Positions 36,009 through 44,830 are shown, counted from the first letter of the stretch. The stretch: DNA of 62,950 nucleotides from JADKIH01 sp043747595 (GCA_043747595.1 JAYTOX010000147.1:1-62950), one strand, 5' to 3'. Notes: generated from the letters alone by a model not told the origin. Program-made: numbers and translations.

Positions 36009-38183
36009 ATGTCAAAAGGAATCGTAAAAGAATTTAGTCTCGCTGACGGGCGTACAATCTCCGTCGAAACAGGTCGTTTAGCTAAACAAGCAGACGGATC
36101 TGTTGTAGTTCGTTGTGGTAACGCCATGTTATTAGCAACAGTAGTGTCTTCGAAAGAAGCGAAAGAAGGTATTGACTTCTTACCCTTATCTGTCGATTAT
36201 CAAGAAAAATTTTCTGCTGTCGGACGTTATCCGGGTGGTTTTCTGAAAAGAGAAACACGTATGTCAGAATATGAAATATTAACCAGCCGATTAGTCGATC
36301 GCGCTCTTCGTCCAATGTTTCCGGATGATTATCACTCCGACACACAAGTAATCATTACACTTATTTCAGGAGATGTAGATGTTGAAACAGATGCAATGGC
36401 AGGTTTTGCTGCATCGTGTGCCATCACTATTTCCGATATTCCTTTTAATGGTCCTATTTCTGAAGTACGTGTTGCACGTATCGATGGAAATTTTGTAATC
36501 AACCCACCAACAAAAGATATTGAACGTGCCGATATGGATATGATCGTAGCGGGAAATCACGATAGTATTTTAATGGTTGAAGGTGAAATGAAAGAAGTAA
36601 GTGAAATGGAAATGCTAGATGCAATCCGTTTTGCTCATGAAGCTATTAAAGTTCAGTGTCAAGTTCAAATTGAACTTCGTGAAATGTGCGGTAACAAGCC
36701 AAAGCGCGAATACAATCACGAAACAAATGATGAAACTCTAAATGCTCAAGTTGCTGCGTTCTGTTATGATAAAGCATATGCAATTGCTCGTAGTGCAAAT
36801 CCGGATAAACATGCTCGTTCAAAAGCCTTCAAAGCTTTACACGAAGAATTCATGACTACAATTTCGGAAGAAGATAAAGCTGCAAAAGCAGGAATGATTA
36901 AACGTTACTTCCATGCAGTTGAAAGCGATGCAATGCGTAATTGCATTCTTGCCGAAGGAATACGTTTGGATGGTCGTAAAACGACAGACATCCGTGCTAT
37001 TTGGTCGGAAGTAAACTACCTTCCTACTCCACACGGTTCTGCAATCTTTACACGCGGAGAAACTCAAGCACTCACTACAGTTACATTAGGTAGCAAGTTA
37101 GATGAGCAAATGATCGATACACCAAATGAAGAAGGATCTACTAAATTTTTATTGCATTATAATTTCCCGGGATTTTCTACCGGCGAAGTAAAACCAAATC
37201 GTGCTCCTGCTCGTCGTGAAATTGGTCACGGTAACCTAGCAATGCGTTCGTTGAAAATGGTTCTTCCATCGCAAACAGAATGTCCTTACACTATACGTGT
37301 TGTATCTGATATCTTAGAATCGAATGGTTCTTCTTCAATGGCTACAGTTTGTGCAGGAACACTTGCGTTGATGGATGCCGGAGTTCAGATTCGCAAACCA
37401 GTTTCGGGTATTGCAATGGGATTAATTACCGATGGCAAAGGAAGATTTGCCGTGTTGAGCGATATTCTTGGCGATGAAGATCATTTAGGTGATATGGATT
37501 TCAAAGTAACAGGAACCGATAAAGGAATTTGTGCGTGTCAGATGGATCTTAAAATCCAAGGCTTGCCAATGGATATTATGGTGAAAGCATTAACACAAGC
37601 GAAAGAAGGTCGTATGCACATTTTAGGTGAAATGATGAAAACACTTTCTGCTCCTCGTGCCGATTACAAACCACATGCTCCACGTATTGAGAAATTGGTG
37701 ATTGCTAAAGAATTCATTGGAGCTGTGATCGGACCCGGTGGAAAAATCATTCAAGAAATGCAGCGTGAAACAAATACAACCATCTCTATTGAAGAGGTGA
37801 ACAACGAAGGTATCATTGAAATTTCTTCGGTCGATAAAACAGGTATTGAAGCAGCGAAAGCTCGCATCCGTGCTATCACTGCAACACCAGAAGTTGGTGG
37901 TGTTTACGAAGGAAAAGTAAAAAACATTATGGACTTCGGTGCATTTGTTGAATTTATGCCGGGTAAAGATGGCTTACTTCACATTTCGGAGATCAGCTGG
38001 AACCGCATCGATAAAATGGATGGTGTTTTCAAAGAAGGAGAAGTCGTAAAAGTTAAATTAATAGAAGTAGATAAGAAAACCGGAAAGTTCCGCTTATCGA
38101 AAAAAATACTAGAACCACGTCCCGAAGGAATGGTAGACGCACCGGAAGGTGGTCGTCCGCCTCGTCGCCAGACAAGTCACTAA
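36009..38183 (+). CDS. pnp: polyribonucleotide nucleotidyltransferase (PNPase)
   Basis: A 724-residue 3'-to-5' phosphorolytic exoribonuclease of RNA turnover. Domains: first RNase PH domain (about 1-230), alpha-helical linker, second RNase PH domain (about 310-540, with FPGFSTGEVKPNRAPARREIGHG and DILGDEDHLGDMDFKVTGT), KH domain (about 552-612, with the GXXG loop VIGPGGKIIQEM), S1 domain (about 620-695, VYEGKVKNIMDFGAFVEFMPG). Full length with all catalytic blocks. It follows rpsO and ends at a strong terminator. Confidence 0.97.
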   Translation: MSKGIVKEFSLADGRTISVETGRLAKQADGSVVVRCGNAMLLATVVSSKEAKEGIDFLPLSVDYQEKFSAVGRYPGGFLKRETRMSEYEILTSRLVDRALRPMFPDDYHSDTQVIITLISGDVDVETDAMAGFAASCAITISDIPFNGPISEVRVARIDGNFVINPPTKDIERADMDMIVAGNHDSILMVEGEMKEVSEMEMLDAIRFAHEAIKVQCQVQIELREMCGNKPKREYNHETNDETLNAQVAAFCYDKAYAIARSANPDKHARSKAFKALHEEFMTTISEEDKAAKAGMIKRYFHAVESDAMRNCILAEGIRLDGRKTTDIRAIWSEVNYLPTPHGSAIFTRGETQALTTVTLGSKLDEQMIDTPNEEGSTKFLLHYNFPGFSTGEVKPNRAPARREIGHGNLAMRSLKMVLPSQTECPYTIRVVSDILESNGSSSMATVCAGTLALMDAGVQIRKPVSGIAMGLITDGKGRFAVLSDILGDEDHLGDMDFKVTGTDKGICACQMDLKIQGLPMDIMVKALTQAKEGRMHILGEMMKTLSAPRADYKPHAPRIEKLVIAKEFIGAVIGPGGKIIQEMQRETNTTISIEEVNNEGIIEISSVDKTGIEAAKARIRAITATPEVGGVYEGKVKNIMDFGAFVEFMPGKDGLLHISEISWNRIDKMDGVFKEGEVVKVKLIEVDKKTGKFRLSKKILEPRPEGMVDAPEGGRPPRRQTSH

Positions 38184-38204
38184 TCCAAATTAATAAAGAT
38201 CAAG

Positions 38205-38236
38205 AAGAGCAAATCGTATGGTTTGCTCTTTTTTTT
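38205..38236 (+). terminator. terminator of pnp
   Basis: AAGAGCAAAT...GTTTGCTCTT hairpin and a run of eight T. A further GATCAAG/CTTGATC pair (38198-38246) brackets it and extends the symmetry. Confidence 0.85.
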
Positions 38237-38453
38237 GACCTTGATCATTTAAAAAGTTCCTAATAATTTCGTCTAAATCAAATGATCGAAAAAAGAACGG
38301 AATCTAACTTTTCCGTCGTATTCCAAGAACTTAATTCGATAAAACATCTCATTTTTAAAAAACTTCAATTGATTTTTAAAAATTGCTGAAACCAAAGTGC
38401 ATCACCATCGTTTCACCTTTGTATCAACTTTTTAAAATCACTAAAAAATTAGC

Positions 38454-39320
38454 ATGAGACAACTAAAAATTACCAAGCAGGTAACCAATCGCGAGACAGC
38501 GTCCTTAGATAAGTATCTTCAAGAGATCGGAAGAGTAGAACTTATTACGGCAGAAGAAGAAGTAAGACTAGCCCAGCTAATCAAAAAAGGCGATGCACTT
38601 GCGTTGGAACGTCTCACCAAAGCCAATTTACGATTCGTCGTTTCTGTTGCCAAACAATATCAAAATCAAGGTTTGACATTGGGCGATTTAATTAATGAAG
38701 GAAATTTAGGATTGATAAAAGCCGCACAACGATTTGATGAAACACGTGGTTTCAAATTCATTTCGTATGCTGTATGGTGGATTCGTCAGTCGATTCTTCA
38801 AGCATTGGCTGAACAGTCGCGAATTGTTCGATTGCCATTGAATAAAATTGGATCTATCAATAAGATCAACAAAACATTTTCGAAACTCGAACAAGAATAC
38901 GAAAGAGAACCATCTACTCAAGAAATTGCAGAAGCAATGTCGTTATCGGTAGATGATATTAAAGATGCCATGCGTACATCGGGCCGACATGTTTCAATGG
39001 ATGCGCCACTTCAACAAGGCGAAGATAGTACGTTGATAGATGTATTAGGCGACGATGACCAACCACACCCCGATTCAAATTTAATTACAGAGTCGTTGCG
39101 CAGAGAAGTAGAACGAGCATTATTTACACTTACTGTTCGCGAAGCAGATGTAATCAGATTATATTTTGGATTAGCAGAAGGAGAACAACCGATGACATTA
39201 GAAGAAATAGGCGACCGATTTGATTTAACGCGAGAGCGAGTACGTCAAATAAAAGAAAAAGCCATTCGTCGTTTGAAGCATACATCCCGAAGTAAAATAT
39301 TAAAAACATATTTAGGATAA
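38454..39320 (+). CDS. rpoD: primary RNA polymerase sigma factor (sigma-70 group 1)
   Basis: A 288-residue housekeeping sigma factor of the short Bacteroidota type lacking region 1.1. Region 1.2 is at about 14-45 (SLDKYLQEIGRVELITAEEE); region 2 at about 55-125 contains ANLRFVVSVAKQYQNQGL, DLINEGNLGLIKAAQRFD and the melting/-7 reading helix FKFISYAVWWIRQSI; region 3 follows; region 4.2 at about 245-280 is the helix-turn-helix MTLEEIGDRFDLTRERVRQIKEKA. It presumably reads the TAnnTTTG promoters found throughout this window. Monocistronic, with its own terminator. Confidence 0.95.
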   Translation: MRQLKITKQVTNRETASLDKYLQEIGRVELITAEEEVRLAQLIKKGDALALERLTKANLRFVVSVAKQYQNQGLTLGDLINEGNLGLIKAAQRFDETRGFKFISYAVWWIRQSILQALAEQSRIVRLPLNKIGSINKINKTFSKLEQEYEREPSTQEIAEAMSLSVDDIKDAMRTSGRHVSMDAPLQQGEDSTLIDVLGDDDQPHPDSNLITESLRREVERALFTLTVREADVIRLYFGLAEGEQPMTLEEIGDRFDLTRERVRQIKEKAIRRLKHTSRSKILKTYLG

Positions 39321-39323
39321 TAG

Positions 39324-39349
39324 AAAGCCACTGGGAAGTGGCTTTTTTT
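39324..39349 (+). terminator. terminator of rpoD
   Basis: AAAGCCACT-GGGA-AGTGGCTTT hairpin with T run, three bases after the stop codon. Confidence 0.85.
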
Positions 39350-39452
39350 ATGGGTAAACTTAATCCAAGCTATTGTTCAATACGATCTTCAACTTTGAAT
39401 GTATGCCGATTAAAAGAGATTCGCTACATTTGAAAACATCAAACGAAAAAAA

Positions 39453-40097
39453 ATGATTCTTGCTCCCAGTATTTTATCAGCCGACTTCGCCAATTTGCAA
39501 CGCGATATAGAAATGATCAATCGCAGTGCTGCCGATTGGTTTCATGTAGATATTATGGATGGAGTTTTTGTTCCAAATATTTCATTTGGCTTTCCGGTTA
39601 TAAAAGCGATAAAAAAATATGCAGCAAAACCATTAGACGTTCATTTGATGATTGTTCAACCGGAACGATTTATCCAACAATTCAGAGACGCCGGAGCAGA
39701 TCTGTTGAGTGTACACCTTGAAGCTTCTGTTCACTTGCATCGCACTATTCAAGAGATAAAAGCGGCAGGAATGAAAGCCGGAGTAGCAATAAATCCGCAC
39801 ACACCGGTGCGTGATTTATCAGATATCATTTCAGATATTGATGTTATTTGTATGATGAGTGTGAATCCCGGATTTGGCGGACAAAAATTTATTGAGCATA
39901 CTTATGCAAAGATTACGGAGTTAAAAGAATTAATTTTAAAAAGTAATTCGGCTGCTAAAATAGAAATTGATGGCGGAGTAGATTTGAAGAATGCTTCACT
40001 CCTACTTAAAACAGGCGCCGATATATTAGTAGCCGGGAATACCGTTTTTTCGAGCGACAATCCTGTTGATATGATTGCAAAGTTGAAAGGAATTTGA
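39453..40097 (+). CDS. rpe: ribulose-phosphate 3-epimerase
   Basis: A 214-residue TIM-barrel metalloenzyme interconverting ribulose 5-phosphate and xylulose 5-phosphate in the pentose phosphate pathway. Signatures: APSILSADFANLQRDI at the N-terminus, FHVDIMDGVFVPNISFG with metal ligands, LDVHLMI, MSVNPGFGGQKFI and EIDGGVDLKNA. Full length. A TACATTTG at 39425-39432 is a probable -7 box. It is followed not by a terminator but by the 7-bp-period repeat tract starting at 40100. Confidence 0.96.
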   Translation: MILAPSILSADFANLQRDIEMINRSAADWFHVDIMDGVFVPNISFGFPVIKAIKKYAAKPLDVHLMIVQPERFIQQFRDAGADLLSVHLEASVHLHRTIQEIKAAGMKAGVAINPHTPVRDLSDIISDIDVICMMSVNPGFGGQKFIEHTYAKITELKELILKSNSAAKIEIDGGVDLKNASLLLKTGADILVAGNTVFSSDNPVDMIAKLKGI

Positions 40098-40212
40098 TTT
40101 ACTCACCAGTTACCACTCACTACTCACCAAAGAAAACTCTGCGTTAATCTGCGGTTTCTGCTGGAGAAAAAAAATGGTTAGTACTTTTCTAAAATTGAAA
40201 TGATTGCTCACA

Positions 40213-40286
40213 AAAGCGGAATTCCGTTCGGCAAATGATAGCTTACATTTTACTTCTCACCTCCGCCTCTCTAAAAATTCCGCTTT
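40213..40286. repeat. inverted-repeat element, copy A
   Basis: AAAGCGGAATT (40213-40223) pairs perfectly with AATTCCGCTTT (40276-40286) across a 52-base interior containing GTTCGGCAAATGATAG. Related copies lie at 40497-40570 and 48755-48828. Confidence 0.8.
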
Positions 40287-40496
40287 GCGGTCATTTTTTT
40301 TACTCACTAATCACCACTCACTACTCACCACAGAAAACTCTGCGTTAATCTGCGGTTTCTGCGGGAAAAAAAAATGGTTAGTACTTTTCTAAAATTGAAA
40401 TGATTGCTCACCAAAGAAAACTCTGCGTTAATCTGCGGTTTCTGCGGGAGAAAAAAAATGGATAGTACTTTTCTAAAAGCGAAATGATTGCTCACA

Positions 40497-40570
40497 AAAG
40501 TGGAATTCCGTTCGGCAAATGATAGCTTACATTTTATTTCTCACCTCCGCCTCACTAAACATTCTGCTTT
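40497..40570. repeat. inverted-repeat element, copy B
   Basis: AAAGTGGAATT (40497-40507) faces CATTCTGCTTT (40560-40570). Relative to copy A both arms have changed, and pairing survives through two G-T wobbles. The interior is almost identical to copy A. Confidence 0.75.
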
Positions 40571-40666
40571 AGGGTCATTTTTTTTACTCACTAATCACCA
40601 CTCACTACTCACTTATTTATAGAGCACTCAATTTAACCAAAAAGCATATATGTTCTTAAGTGCTAA

Positions 40667-41884
40667 TTATTTTTCTACAAAATCACTCAAGTACGCAAAT
40701 CGGTCGCTGAGTTTTCCGTTTTTTAGAATGCTCGCGCGGTCAATGAGTCCATCTTTATCTTCACCGAACAAAGCCGGAAGCACACGTTCAATTAAATGTT
40801 TACCAAAACCATCAGACGCATCGCGTGGCAATTCGCACGGTAAATTATCGACAGCCATAATTGTAATCGCATTTTTATCGAAAGCTCCAATAACTTTTTC
40901 TGTCATCGGATCATAGCCATAAAAAGGTTCTTCGATCGTACTAGCCATACTAGTTGAAGGAATACTGCCATCAATATCGCAAGTAACATCTGCAATAACG
41001 CTAATATGAAAATCGGGATCACGCATTCTTGATTTTGAAAAAAGGATGTCAGCACTAGGATCCCAAAATGTAGCATGAATAAGCAAATCGGTTACTGCTA
41101 CGAAACTAAATGGATCGCTAAAAAAACATCTGTAATCTGAAGGATGATGATGAAAATCGTAACTACTAAATGGTGATTTGTCTTTCGATTCGTAGTAGTC
41201 GTGTGAATGCAACTGAACATATACCGGTTCACGAAAAGAATAATTCAAAAATTCATACGGCGTCACCTTTCGCATATTCATTGCGCCCATGGTTTCACTG
41301 GCACCATTGGCTACTCTGCCTCCACCGGTAATCACAATTTTTATATTCGGCATATTCGCTTTTTCTAATTCAGCGAATAATTCCTTTTTATCGTGACATT
41401 CGTAAGCCGGTTTTAAATCAAACATCTTATACTTCATTCCATAGGCTCTGATTCCATTGTATGCTCCTACTATTCCGGCATAACGTCCAAATCCAATTAT
41501 GCGATTCTCATTTTTATCGACTAAACATTCATAGTCGATCATTGTAATTCCCATTGACATCAATTTTTGAATCAACTTTTTATTGTGCGGTTGTTTCTTG
41601 ATTGTATGAGAAAAGAACAAATATTTTTTACCCGGTAATAATTCTTCTTTGGGAACTTCTTTTATTCCTATTAAAATATCACAATCATCTATTTTTTCTG
41701 AAAGCACAACACCGAGCGTTGAATACTCTTCGTCTTTATAAGCACGCCATGGGCTAGGCTGAACAATAAGCTCAACCTGAGGAAATTCATTGCTTATTTG
41801 TACACATTGTTCAGGTGTAAAGGCTACGCGCTTATCATGAGGCACCTTACCTTCACGGATGATAGCAACTTTTATCTTATTCAT
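40667..41884 (-). CDS. NAD(P)-dependent saccharopine dehydrogenase/alanine dehydrogenase-like enzyme
   Basis: A 405-residue enzyme. The N-terminal AlaDH/PNT-type domain (about 3-130) starts IKVAIIREGKVPHDKRVAFTPEQ. The central Rossmann segment includes KIVITGGGRVANGASETM, and the C-terminal part contains SVIADVTCDIDGSIPSTSMAST and DNLPCELPRDASDGFG. The closest known group is the lysine-forming saccharopine dehydrogenase / lysine-ketoglutarate reductase fold (LYS1/AASS-like). Lysine metabolism is therefore likely, but the substrate is not proven. The ATG at 41884 is preferred over one at 41920, because a TACCTTTA -7-like box on the minus strand lies at 41911-41904. No operon partners. Confidence 0.75.
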   Translation of the reverse strand: MNKIKVAIIREGKVPHDKRVAFTPEQCVQISNEFPQVELIVQPSPWRAYKDEEYSTLGVVLSEKIDDCDILIGIKEVPKEELLPGKKYLFFSHTIKKQPHNKKLIQKLMSMGITMIDYECLVDKNENRIIGFGRYAGIVGAYNGIRAYGMKYKMFDLKPAYECHDKKELFAELEKANMPNIKIVITGGGRVANGASETMGAMNMRKVTPYEFLNYSFREPVYVQLHSHDYYESKDKSPFSSYDFHHHPSDYRCFFSDPFSFVAVTDLLIHATFWDPSADILFSKSRMRDPDFHISVIADVTCDIDGSIPSTSMASTIEEPFYGYDPMTEKVIGAFDKNAITIMAVDNLPCELPRDASDGFGKHLIERVLPALFGEDKDGLIDRASILKNGKLSDRFAYLSDFVEK

Positions 41885-41941
41885 AGAATCTATTCGGAGG
41901 CGGTAAAGGTAAACTTTCATTTCCGAATTCGTAGAGAAAAT

Positions 41942-41949
41942 TACCTTTG
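41942..41949 (+). promoter_or_regulatory. -7 promoter box before the coiled-coil gene
   Basis: TACCTTTG fits TAnnTTTG and lies 60 bases before the ATG at 42009. No -33 box with normal spacing is seen. It supports starting the gene at 42009, not at the in-frame TTG at 41982. Confidence 0.4.
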
Positions 41950-42008
41950 TGTCGACAACCGAAAGGTATTGTCATTAATTTTTGCGTTATTTAATTAAAA
42001 ATTATCAC

Positions 42009-42896
42009 ATGAAATTTTTTACACTAGTAATTGTATTAACAAGCTTCTTGGCAAAGGCACAAGATTCATTGCAAGTAACAGAGCTAAATAAATCGTTTTC
42101 TTTAGGAAATAGAAACGCATTTATTCTTGAAATTCCTCAAGCAACGGTTAAGAACACAAAAAGCGGCTGGAAAAGTTATTTGCGTTCGAATACCAAAAGA
42201 AGTGTATCAGAAAAAGACGGTGAATTGATTTTGCCTAAAGGAACAATTACCGATATAACTTCCGATTCTGTAACAGTTTTTAGCACTGTAACTTCCGCCG
42301 GACCAAAATCTATTCTAACTGTTTTCTTTTTGAAAAATGATTCGAGTTATATAAGTAGTTCAACCAACGCTTCGGCAGCCAATGCTGCTTCTTTTTTCAT
42401 GAGAAAATTTGGAATCTCAGAATATAAAAATGCAGTTCTAATTGAATTAAAACAAGAGATAAAAAAGTCAGATGATTTAGAAAAAAAAGTGTCGAATTTG
42501 GAGTCTGAAAACGAGAATTTTAGAAAAAAAATAGACCAAAACGATCGCTTTGTTTCCAGAACAAGAGATGATATAAAAACGAATGAAGCCGATCAGGTTT
42601 TGAAATCTAATAATATCGTCGAACAAAAAACCTTGCTCAATCATTTCACCGGAACTGCCGAACAATTAAAAATTGAAGACAAGAAATTGAAAAGCATGAC
42701 AAAAGAATTAGAAAAATTGAGAGATAATAAAGACAAATTACTAGACAAAATAAGCGATCGACAAAGTGATAACCGTGACTATCAAAAGAGCATCGATAAA
42801 AACTTAAGCGAAATAATTCCCGCTGCTAAAAGCCTAGTGTCGCAACAGAATTTTGTGGTAACAACCATTCAAAACAAACTGGCAAATATCAAATGA
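42009..42896 (+). CDS. exported coiled-coil protein of unknown function
   Basis: A 295-residue protein not recognised as a named family. Visible: signal peptide (1-18, MKFFTLVIVLTSFLAKAQ); a beta-rich N-terminal half; and from about residue 150 a long, charged, heptad-rich coiled coil (EIKKSDDLEKKVSNLESEN, then IEDKKLKSMTKELEKLRDNK). Probably periplasmic. Its stop overlaps the trmD start by four bases (ATGA), so it is translationally coupled to trmD, an unusual partner; in many bacteria rimM sits there. It is not a RimM. Function not assigned. Confidence 0.7.
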   Translation: MKFFTLVIVLTSFLAKAQDSLQVTELNKSFSLGNRNAFILEIPQATVKNTKSGWKSYLRSNTKRSVSEKDGELILPKGTITDITSDSVTVFSTVTSAGPKSILTVFFLKNDSSYISSSTNASAANAASFFMRKFGISEYKNAVLIELKQEIKKSDDLEKKVSNLESENENFRKKIDQNDRFVSRTRDDIKTNEADQVLKSNNIVEQKTLLNHFTGTAEQLKIEDKKLKSMTKELEKLRDNKDKLLDKISDRQSDNRDYQKSIDKNLSEIIPAAKSLVSQQNFVVTTIQNKLANIK

Positions 42897-43573
42897 GAAT
42901 AGACATACTTTCAGTAGTGCCAGATTTGTTGGCAAGTCCTTTTTCACATTCCATTCTCAAGCGAGCAATTTCTGGCGGAATTGCAGAAGTTCATGTGCAT
43001 AATATCAGAGATTGGTCGACCAATAAACACAAAGCAGTAGACGATTACCAATATGGTGGAGGAGCCGGAATGGTGATGATGATTGAACCGATTGTCGCTT
43101 GCATAGAAGAACTGACAAGCCAACGGCACTACGACGAAATAATTTATATGAGTCCAGATGGTGAATTGTTTGATCAGCCAATGGCCAATCGGATGTCGAT
43201 GAAAAAGAATTTGATTTTCCTGTGTGGCCATTACAAAGGAGTCGACGAGCGAGTGAGAACGAGTATTGTGACCAGAGAAATTTCAATTGGCAACTATGTA
43301 CTTTCGGGAGGTGAATTGGCAGCAGCAGTAATTGCCGATGCTTTGATACGATTGTTGCCCGGTGTTCTGAACGATGAAACCTCTGCCCTATCAGACAGCT
43401 TTCAGGACAATTTATTGGCGCCACCGGTTTATACCCGACCGGCAGAATTCAGAGGCATGAAGGTACCAGATGTGTTGATGTCGGGCCATGCCAAAGAAAT
43501 AGAAAACTGGAGGTATGAGCAGTCGGTACAGCGAACCAAAGAAAGAAGGCCTGAATTATTGAAAAATCAATAA
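42893..43573 (+). CDS. trmD: tRNA (guanine37-N1)-methyltransferase
   Basis: A 226-residue SPOUT methyltransferase forming m1G37 next to the anticodon, which prevents frameshifting. The trefoil-knot SAM site is visible as IFLCGHYKGVDERV (here LIFLCGHYKG) and NYVLSGGELAAAVIADA. The N-terminus IDILSVVPDLLASPF and the YGGGAGMVMM loop are family marks. It is followed after 81 bases by rplS, the conserved trmD-rplS order, but rplS has its own promoter. Confidence 0.96.
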   Translation: MRIDILSVVPDLLASPFSHSILKRAISGGIAEVHVHNIRDWSTNKHKAVDDYQYGGGAGMVMMIEPIVACIEELTSQRHYDEIIYMSPDGELFDQPMANRMSMKKNLIFLCGHYKGVDERVRTSIVTREISIGNYVLSGGELAAAVIADALIRLLPGVLNDETSALSDSFQDNLLAPPVYTRPAEFRGMKVPDVLMSGHAKEIENWRYEQSVQRTKERRPELLKNQ

Positions 43574-43581
43574 GATTATTA

Positions 43582-43611
43582 TTTGCGGTATTGAATATTT
43601 ATCTATATTTG
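43582..43611 (+). promoter_or_regulatory. promoter of rplS
   Basis: TTTG (43582-43585), 18 bases, TATATTTG (43604-43611): full consensus. Predicted transcription start near 43616. Confidence 0.65.
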
Positions 43612-43616
43612 CGGTC

Positions 43617-43639
43617 CGATTTCGGGCTGAACCGAATCG
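43617..43639 (+). promoter_or_regulatory. hairpin at the 5' end of the rplS mRNA
   Basis: CGATTTCGG (43617-43625) pairs with CCGAATCG (43632-43639) with a single-base bulge, forming a stem exactly at the predicted 5' end of the transcript, 16 bases before the ATG. Flavobacterial L19 mRNA leader motifs have been described; whether this stem belongs to them needs a covariance-model search. It could simply stabilise the 5' end. Confidence 0.4.
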
Positions 43640-43654
43640 AAAACAATCATTATC

Positions 43655-44002
43655 ATGGACTTAGTGAAATTTGCGGAAGAACAAATAAATGAAAAACGCG
43701 AAACTCCTGAATTTAAAGCCGGTGATACAGTAACTGTATTCTACAAAATCATCGAGGGAAATAAAGAACGTATCCAGCAATACCAAGGCGTTGTGCTACA
43801 ACGTAAGGGTTCGGGAGTTACACAAACATTTACAGTACGGAAGATCTCCAACGGCGTTGGTGTTGAGCGTATTTTTCCATTAGCATCGCCAAAGATCGAC
43901 AAGATCGTGGTTGACAAAAGAGGAATTGTTCGTCGTGCCCGTATCTTCTATTTACGCGGTATCAGTGGTAAAAAAGCACGTATCAAAGAAAAGAAAGCAT
44001 AA
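43655..44002 (+). CDS. rplS: 50S ribosomal protein L19
   Basis: A 115-residue ribosomal protein at the 30S-50S interface. Characteristic stretches: FKAGDTVTVFYKIIEGNKERIQ, YQGVVLQRKGSGVTQTFTVRKIS, GVGVERIFPLASPKID and the basic tail VRRARIFYLRGISGKKARIKE. Standard length and a conserved position after trmD. The leader hairpin at 43617-43639 may regulate it. Confidence 0.97.
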   Translation: MDLVKFAEEQINEKRETPEFKAGDTVTVFYKIIEGNKERIQQYQGVVLQRKGSGVTQTFTVRKISNGVGVERIFPLASPKIDKIVVDKRGIVRRARIFYLRGISGKKARIKEKKA

Positions 44003-44027
44003 TTTCTATTTTCTAAAAAAGCATAAG

Positions 44028-44058
44028 AGACTACCTTTTTGGGTGGTCTTTTTTTTTT
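44028..44058 (+). terminator. terminator of rplS
   Basis: AGACTACC / GGGTGGTCT stem (one G-T wobble) with a TTTTT loop and a run of nine T, 26 bases after the stop. Confidence 0.8.
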
Positions 44059-44828
44059 CGAGAATCGGAGGTCGTGAATCGTAATTTGTAAATCGTGAAT
44101 CGTAATTTGTGGTTTATGGTTTTTGATTTAACCCCCTACAAACTGAACTAATTTTTCTGCGGTCTTCTGCGGTTTCTGCGGGAGAATAATCACAGCATTT
44201 TTTTTGCCCACAGAAACCGCAGATAAGCGCAGATTTTTTTTGGTGAATCGGAGGTCGTGATTCGAGAATCGTGATTTAACCCTTTTGGTTTAACCCCCTA
44301 TTAATTGGACTAATTTTTCTGCGGGATTCTGCGGTTTCTGCGGGAGAATAATCACAGCATATTTTTTGCCCGCAGAAACCGCAGATTTTTTTTTCGAGAA
44401 TCGGAGGTCGTGAATCGTAATTTGTGGTTTATGGTTTTTGATTTAACTCCCTACAAACTGAACTAATTTTTCTGCGGTTTTCTGCGGTTTCTGCGGGAGA
44501 ATAATCACAGCATTTTTTTTGCCCGCAGAAACCGCAGATAAGCGCAGATTTTTTTTTGAGAATTGAGAATCGGAATTGGTAATTCGTGGTTTATGGTTTT
44601 TGATTTAACCCTCTATTAATTGAACTAATTTTTCTGCGGGTTTCTGCGGTTTCTGCTGGAGAATAATCACTGCATTTTTGCCCGCAGAAACCGCGGATAT
44701 TCACAGATTTTTTTTTGAGAATTGAGAATTCGAGAATCGTAATTTGAGATTCGAGATTTATGCCAAAAAATCTAGGCTTTTTCTGCGGGATTCTGCGGTT
44801 TCTGCGGGAGAATAATCACTGCATTTTT
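44059..44828. repeat. array of about five hairpin-plus-7-mer repeat units
   Basis: The 770-base gap between convergent rplS and the CoA-binding gene has no gene. Units recur every 149-162 bases. Each holds a 7-bp-period tract (GTGAATC, GTAATTT, GAGAATC, GTGGTTT), a conserved AACTAATTTTTCTGCGG stretch, and the hairpin arms CTGCGGTTTCTGCGGG and CCCGCAGAAACCGCAG followed by a T run. Left arms start at 44167, 44329, 44482, 44644 and 44793. Arms pair perfectly in units two and three, with one or two mismatches in units one and four. The fifth unit lacks its right arm and stops at the CoA-binding gene. The T runs mean the hairpins could also end transcription. Confidence 0.92.
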
Positions 44829-44830
44829 TA

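Larger units (their letters stand above)
40098..40619. repeat. complex intergenic repeat cluster (7-bp tails plus CTGCGGTTTCTGC modules)
   Basis: This 520-base gap between convergent rpe and the dehydrogenase has no gene. A module starting CTCTGCGTTAATCTGCGG and running through TTAGTACTTTTCTAA to GATTGCTCAC occurs three times (near 40137, 40338 and 40420). Two copies are followed by a 75-80-base inverted-repeat element (40213-40286 and 40497-40570). The cluster is punctuated by 7-mers such as TCACTAA, TCACCAC and TCACTAC at about 40100-40128, 40302-40330 and 40586-40612. Apparent frames across it are products of the repetition. Confidence 0.9.

Noticed and set aside
40204..40392. 62-residue frame inside the 40 kb repeat cluster
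   Set aside because: Composed of repeat modules; its sequence is dictated by the inverted-repeat element and 7-mers.
44059..44828. CRISPR array
   Set aside because: Units are about 155 bases with internal hairpins and heptamers, spacers are themselves repetitive, and no cas genes are nearby.
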